Shown here: positions 51,917-59,169 of the stretch, piece by piece
Layout of the letters: each line of letters starts with the position of its first letter
Numbering within the stretch: the first letter of the stretch is position 1
Assembly: GCA_013288185.1 (NCBI GenBank)
Contig: JABDCK010000003.1
Coordinates: forward strand, 1-59,169
From: Gammaproteobacteria bacterium
GTDB taxonomy: Bacteria; Pseudomonadota; Gammaproteobacteria; Berkiellales; Berkiellaceae
Reading direction: 5' to 3'
Length of the DNA: 59,169 nt
The notes under the pieces: generated by a model
Database searches by the model: none
Told to the model about the DNA's origin: nothing
The model's input: the letters and a program-made list of their open reading frames with translations, nothing else
Made by a program: the position numbers and the translations under genes

Positions 51917-53203
51917 GCAAAATTCCTGTTCTTGCGCAGTTAATGGCTCCATGGTTTTTAATTGCAACGCTAATACATTCACATTCATATCACCGCGTGC
52001 AGCAATTCTTTGCCGTAAAATATCGATAGGCACATGTAAAGCGAGAATAGTAAATGGGAGTTTTAGTTCCGTTGCCAAGGCAATGAAGAGTTGTCTTTGC
52101 CATTGTTGTAAACAGGTTGCATCTATAATAACCGAATAGCCATTTTGCAATAACATTTTAGCTAAATCGCGTAAATGATGGTAAACCGCCTGGGTTGATT
52201 TTTCAGAATAGCGTTCATTTTTATCGGCAATTTTTTTGCGAAAAACATCTGAGCGCAAGCGGATGGCGCCCGTGTTCATTAATAATTGTTCCGTGGTGAA
52301 TGTTTTGCCAACACCGGATACGCCGAAGGTAATGGTTAGGCTAGGGGATTCAGATTGCATATAATTTTTGACCAAGGCCAGATAATCTTGCTGTTCCTTC
52401 TCAAGCTGCTGCAGATGGGCAATTTTTGCGCGCACTATCGCGCGATAGCATTGATAAAACTTTAAGAGCAATAGTCCTTCGTAATCTTGCGACTGTTCTA
52501 CATATTTATTGATAAACAAATGACTGAGCGGTTTTAGATGATGATAAGAAATATCCATCGCTAGAAAGCTTACATCATTCATGGTATCAATCCAGCGTAA
52601 ATGCTCATTAAATTCAATACAATCAAAAAGAACCGGTTTGTTTTCAAGCAGCACAATATTACCAAGATGGAGATCTCCATGACAGGCGCGAATGAAACCC
52701 TGAGCCTTTCTTTTAAGAAATAAAGCAAAGTGGCTTTGAAATTTTTGATGCATCCAGGCCTTGATGGCGTTTATTTCATTATTTTCAGGTAAGGCAAGAA
52801 AATTCTGCTCCATAAAGGTAAAGAGTATTTCAGGATCCCCGTAATCGGCGTCTGGGTTACAGACGGTGGTGGTTTGATGAAATAATGCAACTTGTTGGGC
52901 CAGCAGGCCTATCATGTCTGCGGTAATTTTATGTTGTTCTGCTAAGGCGCTGAATAAAGCAGTTTGTGGAAAACGATGCATTTTAACCGCATATTCATTG
53001 ATAAGCGGAACTACTTCAATATAAATTTGTGGTGCAACGGGCTTATTGTAGAGGATCTCTTGCTCGCAATATAGCTTCCTTTTTTCAAGGGTCGTGAAAT
53101 CTTGAAAGCCTAGATTAAGCGGTTTTTTAATTTTATAAGCGAACGCATCCGTTAAAATAATCCAGGACAGATGTGTTTCTATGAGATCAAAAGGTTCCTT
53201 CAT
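51905..53203 (-). CDS. Bifunctional aminoglycoside phosphotransferase-like / P-loop ATPase protein
   Basis: APH-like '[26 protein letters not shown]' plus P-loop '[19 protein letters not shown]'. Confidence 0.85.
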   Translation of the reverse strand: MKEPFDLIETHLSWIILTDAFAYKIKKPLNLGFQDFTTLEKRKLYCEQEILYNKPVAPQIYIEVVPLINEYAVKMHRFPQTALFSALAEQHKITADMIGLLAQQVALFHQTTTVCNPDADYGDPEILFTFMEQNFLALPENNEINAIKAWMHQKFQSHFALFLKRKAQGFIRACHGDLHLGNIVLLENKPVLFDCIEFNEHLRWIDTMNDVSFLAMDISYHHLKPLSHLFINKYVEQSQDYEGLLLLKFYQCYRAIVRAKIAHLQQLEKEQQDYLALVKNYMQSESPSLTITFGVSGVGKTFTTEQLLMNTGAIRLRSDVFRKKIADKNERYSEKSTQAVYHHLRDLAKMLLQNGYSVIIDATCLQQWQRQLFIALATELKLPFTILALHVPIDILRQRIAARGDMNVNVLALQLKTMEPLTAQEQEFCSKT

Positions 53204-54483
53204 TTTAAAGTAGCAAACACTTTATCAGCAGCAGCTAAGGTTTGGTCAATACACGCTTTATCATGCACAATGGAAACAAAAGCACTTTCATATGCAGAAG
53301 GGCCAAAATAAATACCTTGTGCCAGCATGCCATGATAAAATTTCTTGAAAATTTCAGAAGAGCTATTCATAACATCCTGAAAACAATGTACTTTGGGATC
53401 GGTGGTAAAGAATAAAGTAAACATGCCGGTCAGCCAATTGATTTGCAGAGGTATTTCATGTTTCTTTGCTAATTCTGTAAAACCGGTGACTAAGGTTTCC
53501 GTTGTTTGGTAAAGCTTTGTATAAAAAGATTCTGCCGTTAGCTTAGAGAGTGTTGCCAGCCCCGCACTACAAGCCACAGGGTTTCCGGCTAAAGTGCCTG
53601 CTTGATAAACCGGACCTTCAGGAGCCAAATGCGCCATAATGGATTTTTTGCCCCCCACTGCACCAATGGGCATGCCGCCACCAATAATTTTGCCAAGGGT
53701 GGTAAGATCGGGCGTCACTTGATAAAGACTCTGCGCACCGCCTAAAGCGACGCGAAAACCCGTAATGACTTCATCAAAAATAAGGATAGCACCATAATTA
53801 TCGCAGGCTTGACGTAAGGTTAAAAGAAAATCACGTGTGGGTAAAACACAACCCATATTACCGGCTACGGGTTCAACAATAACGGCAGCAATTTTTTCAC
53901 CATATTTGGCAAAGGCTGCATGAACCGCATCACTACTATTGAATTCTAAATTTAAAGTGGTTTGTGCAATGCCGGCAGGAACGCCTGGAGAGCTTGGCTG
54001 TCCGAGGGTTAAAGCACCAGAACCCGATTTGATTAAGAGACTATCACTATGTCCATGATAGCAACCTTCAAATTTAACAATGAGATCTCTTTCGGTATAG
54101 CCACGTGCCAAGCGCAGTGCTGTCATGGTGGCTTCTGTGCCAGAACATACCAGTCTAACTTTTTCAATGCTAGGCATTAGTGCACAAATGCATTTTGCAA
54201 GTTCTATTTCAATTTTGGTAGGAGCACCAAAAGAAAGTGCTTTACTTACGGAGGATTGAACGCTTTCAATTACATCTGTATCTTGATGGCCTAAAATCAT
54301 GGGGCCCCAGGAACCGACATAATCAACGTACCGTTGATTGTCACTATCAAAAATATAAGGGCCTTGCGCATGTGAGAAAAAAAGCGGAGTACCCCCTACA
54401 CCTTTAAAGGATCTCACTGGGGAATTGACGCCACCTGGCATATAGCGTTGTGCTTCTTCAAATAATGTTTGTGAATACGACAT
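53200..54483 (-). CDS. hemL: Glutamate-1-semialdehyde 2,1-aminomutase
   Basis: '[22 protein letters not shown]', '[16 protein letters not shown]'; start at MSYSQTLF (ORF extends to 54507). Confidence 0.96.
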   Translation of the reverse strand: MSYSQTLFEEAQRYMPGGVNSPVRSFKGVGGTPLFFSHAQGPYIFDSDNQRYVDYVGSWGPMILGHQDTDVIESVQSSVSKALSFGAPTKIEIELAKCICALMPSIEKVRLVCSGTEATMTALRLARGYTERDLIVKFEGCYHGHSDSLLIKSGSGALTLGQPSSPGVPAGIAQTTLNLEFNSSDAVHAAFAKYGEKIAAVIVEPVAGNMGCVLPTRDFLLTLRQACDNYGAILIFDEVITGFRVALGGAQSLYQVTPDLTTLGKIIGGGMPIGAVGGKKSIMAHLAPEGPVYQAGTLAGNPVACSAGLATLSKLTAESFYTKLYQTTETLVTGFTELAKKHEIPLQINWLTGMFTLFFTTDPKVHCFQDVMNSSSEIFKKFYHGMLAQGIYFGPSAYESAFVSIVHDKACIDQTLAAADKVFATLK

Positions 54484-54589
54484 GGTTAAACCCTTCTGAC
54501 TGACCAATATCTAAGGTGGCTAGTCTATCATAACTGGGTTATTCATGAGAAAATCGCCCTTTTTAGACACAAAGGTTAAGAACTTAACT

Positions 54590-54757
54590 ATGATGAAACG
54601 ATATATGTGTTTATTATGCGGCTATATTTACGATGAAGCACAAGGCTGTGTCAGTGATGGGATCCCTGCAGGCACCGTCTGGGAAGCTATTCCAATTACT
54701 TGGCGCTGCCCAGATTGTGGTGCAATGAAAGATGATTTTGAAATGGTTGAGATCTAA
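54590..54757 (+). CDS. Rubredoxin
   Basis: 'MCLLCGYIYDEAQG...WRCPDCGAMKDDFEMVE' with two CxxC pairs. Confidence 0.93.
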   Translation: MMKRYMCLLCGYIYDEAQGCVSDGIPAGTVWEAIPITWRCPDCGAMKDDFEMVEI

Positions 54758-55188
54758 ATAGTTGGCTTTATAACTGTTAGCAGGACAATTCCTATCAAAA
54801 TTACGGTAGAAATTTCATTGAACCCACGATAAAAGCCGGTGGAATGTCTATTGTTGCCCAACTGAAATCTCTTGACGCAGATGCCACAAAAGACATGATA
54901 AATAATTAATAGCGTGACAAGCGCCAATTTGCAGCAAAGCCAAAAAGGAGGGTGGCTTAAAGAAAAATGAAAAAGGTGTACAAGGCCTAAACCCAAAAAA
55001 AGTGTCAATAAAGCACTGGGTGTCATGATCCCCCAATAGAGACGTCTTTCCATGGTGCAAAAACGTTTATAGCTGAGTTTTTCTGTAGCCCCTAAGCTAG
55101 TATGGTAAACAAAGAGTCGAGGAAGATAAAATAGACCAGCAAACCAGGCCACCATGGCAATTATGTGAAATGCCTTAACCCATAACAT
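54754..55188 (-). CDS. hemJ: Protoporphyrinogen oxidase HemJ
   Basis: Multi-TM 'MLWVKAFHIIAMVAWFAGLFYLPRLFVYH'. Confidence 0.9.
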   Translation of the reverse strand: MLWVKAFHIIAMVAWFAGLFYLPRLFVYHTSLGATEKLSYKRFCTMERRLYWGIMTPSALLTLFLGLGLVHLFHFSLSHPPFWLCCKLALVTLLIIYHVFCGICVKRFQLGNNRHSTGFYRGFNEISTVILIGIVLLTVIKPTI

Positions 55189-55248
55189 ATTGCAATTTCC
55201 TTAAAATGGGGAAAGAAAAGAAAGCATGCTAGTCTTAAAACAAGCCGG

Positions 55249-55980
55249 ATGCAATTCAAGGGAAAAATTTGCGTGTTACAGCATATAGATGTGGTTGATT
55301 TTATTAAACCCAAAAAACGAGCACAGCTGCCTATTTCCTTTGGAACATTAATTGTATTATTTGTTATAGGTTTGTATTTAAGTTATAACGCTGGCCTTTC
55401 CAGATCTGGAAAAGCCCCCCAGGATGAAAAGTCCATTGCGCAATTAAAAAAGCATAATAATCAGTTACAACAGGCGTTAGTGGCACTTGAGCGTGATTAC
55501 GAAATTCAAACGCAGGCCCAAAAAAGCCTTGCCCATTATCTCAAAATGTTACAACAGCATAATTCTGAGTTAACGCACGATGTTGCGCTTTATCAAACAA
55601 TGACCGGCACGGCAGCCGCAAGCCAAAAATTACATATTATGACTTTCCAAGTGTTCTCTACAGATTCTACGGCTAAATTTCGGTACTTATTGGTGCTGGG
55701 TAAGCAAACTAGTGCGCAGCGATATGCGCAGGGTACCGTTATGATGACCATTGTTGGAAAAATTGGGCAAAATACGGTTTATTTGCCAGTAAAGTACATA
55801 GATTCTGCTAAAAATGAGGGTTTAGCCTTTAAGTTTAGGCATTTTCAAGAGCTTACCGGTGAAATTACTTTTCCAGAGGGGTTTGTTCCGGAAAGCGTTT
55901 TATTGCAAGTGGAGCAGCACAAGTATGGCTCCCCGTTTCAAAAACAGTTTTCTTGGGTAGTTGACAATCTTCTCGAATAG
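55249..55980 (+). CDS. Hypothetical TM + coiled-coil protein (DUF6776-like)
   Basis: One TM near N-terminus, long coiled coil, beta-rich C-terminus. Confidence 0.6.
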   Translation: MQFKGKICVLQHIDVVDFIKPKKRAQLPISFGTLIVLFVIGLYLSYNAGLSRSGKAPQDEKSIAQLKKHNNQLQQALVALERDYEIQTQAQKSLAHYLKMLQQHNSELTHDVALYQTMTGTAAASQKLHIMTFQVFSTDSTAKFRYLLVLGKQTSAQRYAQGTVMMTIVGKIGQNTVYLPVKYIDSAKNEGLAFKFRHFQELTGEITFPEGFVPESVLLQVEQHKYGSPFQKQFSWVVDNLLE

Positions 55981-56025
55981 CCTTAAGTTGTTCTCCAGTA
56001 TAGAAAGCTTAAAAAAGGATAAGGT

Positions 56026-56373
56026 GTGTCAGATCTGGTGTTTCTTACGGATGCAGCAACTAACCGTGTTCGAGAGTTGATTGAACAAGAGGGTAATTAC
56101 AACCTTCAGTTAAGAGTTTATATCACGGGGGGCGGCTGTTCTGGCTTTCAATATGGTTTTGCCTTTGATGAACAGTCGCGTGAAGATGATTGTCTGATTG
56201 AAAGGCAAGCCGGTAATGTAAAGATACGGATGGCTATTGATGCACTGAGCATTATGTATTTAACCGGCGCGGAAATTGACTATGTTGAAAGCTTACAAGG
56301 CGCGCACTTTATGGTCAAAAATCCTAATGCTCAAACTACCTGCAGTTGCGGATCTTCCTTTTCATTAGAATAA
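56026..56373 (+). CDS. erpA: Iron-sulfur cluster insertion protein ErpA
   Basis: 'YITGGGCSGFQYGFAFDE', C-terminal 'CSCGSSF'; GTG start. Confidence 0.95.
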   Translation: MSDLVFLTDAATNRVRELIEQEGNYNLQLRVYITGGGCSGFQYGFAFDEQSREDDCLIERQAGNVKIRMAIDALSIMYLTGAEIDYVESLQGAHFMVKNPNAQTTCSCGSSFSLE

Positions 56374-56374
56374 T

Positions 56375-57784
56375 TTAGATTTCATTGGCTGCTAGAAATA
56401 CTCTTTCTTGTTTGCTCATCAATTGCAGTAAATCATTGGCATGTGCTAGAAAATGTGATTTTGTTCTACCTGAAATTTCTTCCGCTTGGGGTAATGCCAC
56501 GGTCAATGGATTATGGTGAACCCCATCTACTTGAAATTCAAAGTGTAAATGCGGGCCCGAGGCGAGTCCCGTGCTGCCAACATAACCAATTATTTGTCCC
56601 TGACGCACAGCGGTGCCATTTTTAAGACTTTTCGCAAAACGAGACAGGTGCCCATATAAAGTTTTATAACGCGCGCCATGTTGTAAAATAATGGCATTAC
56701 CATAGCCACCTTTTTTTCCGACAAAAACAACTTTTCCAGAACCGGCTGCTTTCACGGGGGTACCCGTAGGTGCCGCATAATCAACGCCGCGATGTGCGCG
56801 AATTTTATGCAACACAGGATGGTGCCGATGGAGATTAAAATGTGAACTAATGCGGGTATACTGGACGGGCGTACGAATAAAAGCTTTTTTTAAACTGCGT
56901 CCGGTTGGGCTGTAATAACTGGCTTGACCCACGCTATCGGTATAGCGTATGGCTTGGTAATGCTTACCACTGTTGACAAACTCCGCTGCAACAATGGGCC
57001 CATTGCCAACTTTAACGCCATTCACATAGTATTCTTCAAATAAAACTTTAAAGTAATCATTAGGCTGTATATCCAGTGCAAAATCGATATCATAAGCAAA
57101 AACTTGTGCCAGTTCCATAATTAATGCATCGTCAAGATTTGCATTTTTACCTGCAACAAAAAATGAATCTAAAATCTTGCCACCTCCAAATGCTACCCTT
57201 TTTTCAATGGGTTTTTCTTCGATGTGACTGATGAGTTTTCCATTGTCTTGACGTTGAACGGCGAAAGTGGTGAGAGGATCTATATCCAGCTGAAATGCTT
57301 GTAATTGACCGGTGCTATTGGCCTGGAATCGCAATGTTTGTCCGGGATAGATTCTTTTAAGATAATGGGCATCCCTTCCGATGGAAAGTACTTCTTGCAA
57401 GGCCTTAGAATCAAGTCCTGCTTGTTGAAAATACAGTGCTAGGTTATCACCCGCCTTAATGATAAAGGACTGCCATTCATTGGCATGTGCGATAGAATCT
57501 TGCGCAAGGGTTGCAGGTTGAATTAATACAGTCTCCTCTTCATTTTCTGGCAAGCTAACATTCAAAGTTACGCGATTCTCATCAAGCCACTCTTGCTCAT
57601 CTGATGGAGAGAAGGGTAAAGACCAGCTGCCTAGCTTGAAAACAAGCACGCAAGCGAGTAACGTAAGTGCTAATGGCAATCTCCATTTGCTAATCATGAT
57701 AGAGATTGAGTTTGCCTGCCGGCTTTTCCTGTATTTATAATCGGTTTTCACTTTTATGTATCGCTGCATTCGATGTGAGAGCAC
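56375..57784 (-). CDS. M23 family peptidoglycan endopeptidase with OapA/LysM-like N-terminus
   Basis: 'HRGVDYAAPTGTPVKAAGSGKVVFVGKKGGYGNAIILQHG', 'GLASGPHLHFEF'; start may be internal. Confidence 0.92.
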   Translation of the reverse strand: MLSHRMQRYIKVKTDYKYRKSRQANSISIMISKWRLPLALTLLACVLVFKLGSWSLPFSPSDEQEWLDENRVTLNVSLPENEEETVLIQPATLAQDSIAHANEWQSFIIKAGDNLALYFQQAGLDSKALQEVLSIGRDAHYLKRIYPGQTLRFQANSTGQLQAFQLDIDPLTTFAVQRQDNGKLISHIEEKPIEKRVAFGGGKILDSFFVAGKNANLDDALIMELAQVFAYDIDFALDIQPNDYFKVLFEEYYVNGVKVGNGPIVAAEFVNSGKHYQAIRYTDSVGQASYYSPTGRSLKKAFIRTPVQYTRISSHFNLHRHHPVLHKIRAHRGVDYAAPTGTPVKAAGSGKVVFVGKKGGYGNAIILQHGARYKTLYGHLSRFAKSLKNGTAVRQGQIIGYVGSTGLASGPHLHFEFQVDGVHHNPLTVALPQAEEISGRTKSHFLAHANDLLQLMSKQERVFLAANEI

Positions 57785-57950
57785 CTTATAAAGTTAGTCG
57801 TCAATCGACTTAAAATCAATTTAAGTATTTAGTTAAAAAAATGAAATATTCTTCTAGGACACAATATTAACGCATCTTATTATGTGTACACTACTCGTTT
57901 TACGCATGACATGTTATAAGCTCGAAAAATGAAACTTAAGAGAGAAATAA

Positions 57951-59150
57951 ATGATGTTAGACATTGATGCCACTTTAACAATAATTGAGCGTGGCACGGA
58001 AGAGATATTAGTTAAGAATGAACTAATCGAGAAATTAAAGCTAGGAAGACCACTACGAGTCAAGGCTGGTTTTGATCCAACTGCACCTGATATTCATCTT
58101 GGACATACGGTGCTTATTCACAAATTAAAACAATTTCAAGATTTGGGGCATGAAGTTTTATTTTTAATTGGTGACTTTACCGGTAGGATTGGTGATCCCA
58201 CGGGTAAGAATGTCACGCGTCAACCGCTTACGCCTGAGCAAGTTATCGAAAATGCTAAAACCTACGAAGCACAAGTGTTTAAACTATTAGATCCTGCAAA
58301 AACGCAAATTGTGTTTAATTCAAAATGGTTGGATGACTTATCTGCTAAAGATCTGATTGGGTTAGCAGCAAAGCAAACTGTAGCGCGCATGTTAGAACGT
58401 GATGATTTTTCAAAGCGTTATCGTCAAGGTCAATCCATTGGGATCCATGAATTTTTATATCCTCTGTTGCAAGGTTATGACTCTGTTGTACTCAAGGCAG
58501 ATATTGAATTGGGTGGCACGGATCAAAAATTTAATCTTTTAATGGGGAGAGAATTACAAAAAGATTTTCAGCAGGCACCACAGGTAGTGATAACACTGCC
58601 TTTGCTTGAAGGTTTAGATGGCATAAAGAAAATGTCTAAGTCCCTTAATAACTATATTGGGATAGCAGAAGATGCCAATAGTATGTTTGGCAAGATAATG
58701 TCTATCTCTGATGAATTGATGTGGCGATATTATGAGTTACTGAGCGCGCGTTCATTGCCAGAGATTGAAGTATTGCAAGCGCAAGTGCGTGAAGGAATGA
58801 ATCCGCGTGATGTGAAAATGTTGTTTGCCAAGGAAATGATTATACGTTTCCATAATGAATCATCAGCATTGGCTGCTGAGCGACAATTTGTTGAACAATT
58901 TCGTCAAGGTGCAATCCCTGAGAATATTCCAGAATTTGACATTGTGTTAGATAAATCAGAAATCGCTTTGGTGAATATTTTGAAAGATGCTGGACTTACA
59001 AAGAGCACTTCAGAAGCTATTCGAATGATACAGCAGGGCGCTGTAAAGATAGAGGGCGAGCGTGTTACCAGTACTGATCATCAAGTGAAAAAGGGCAGTG
59101 CTTTTGTGGTACAGGTAGGTAAGCGTCGCTTTGCTAAAATCCGTTGTTAG
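57951..59150 (+). CDS. tyrS: Tyrosyl-tRNA synthetase
   Basis: '[28 protein letters not shown]', 'KMSKSLNN', C-terminal S4 domain. Confidence 0.97.
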   Translation: MMLDIDATLTIIERGTEEILVKNELIEKLKLGRPLRVKAGFDPTAPDIHLGHTVLIHKLKQFQDLGHEVLFLIGDFTGRIGDPTGKNVTRQPLTPEQVIENAKTYEAQVFKLLDPAKTQIVFNSKWLDDLSAKDLIGLAAKQTVARMLERDDFSKRYRQGQSIGIHEFLYPLLQGYDSVVLKADIELGGTDQKFNLLMGRELQKDFQQAPQVVITLPLLEGLDGIKKMSKSLNNYIGIAEDANSMFGKIMSISDELMWRYYELLSARSLPEIEVLQAQVREGMNPRDVKMLFAKEMIIRFHNESSALAAERQFVEQFRQGAIPENIPEFDIVLDKSEIALVNILKDAGLTKSTSEAIRMIQQGAVKIEGERVTSTDHQVKKGSAFVVQVGKRRFAKIRC

Positions 59151-59169
59151 ATAAACATTGACTCTGCAC

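Noticed and set aside
51905-53203. Zeta-toxin-type toxin-antitoxin candidate
   Set aside because: The P-loop half could suggest a zeta toxin, but the APH-like plus ATPase architecture is a common chromosomal family and no antitoxin is adjacent.

Overview
This 59 kb window is an AT-rich gammaproteobacterial chromosome segment. Gene content and order suggest Legionellales/Coxiella-like ancestry, but this is inference only. Most of it is housekeeping DNA: tolC-like, pcm-like, nudF, parE-parC, epmB/efp/epmA, psd, rsgA, orn, nnr, tsaE, amiB, mutL, miaA, hfq, hflX-hflK-hflC, purA, tRNA-Leu(CAG), rnr, rlmB, rpsF-rpsR-rplI, dnaB, alr, ppa, pcnB, folK/pgi, acs, phaR, dksA, sfsA, hemL, hemJ, erpA and tyrS. 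Much of it follows the E. coli efp...rplI gene order, so the non-conserved inserts stand out. The most notable items are: (1) a compact ~491 bp unit at 36847-37337, in which one DUF559 (Vsr/PD-(D/E)XK-like) nuclease ORF sits between two perfectly identical 68-bp inverted repeats, each holding two nested palindromes, with no transposase; (2) a full-length LAGLIDADG intein (420 aa) in dnaB; (3) two adjacent unknown genes carrying three copies of a ~200-220 aa module followed by paired TM segments; (4) a single-ORF FolK-PGI fusion with an internal Shine-Dalgarno/ATG at the PGI boundary; (5) an accessory island between alr and ppa with a eukaryotic-like kinase candidate, an MFS fragment and an unknown membrane protein. 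No CRISPR array, rRNA or complete transposase was seen.
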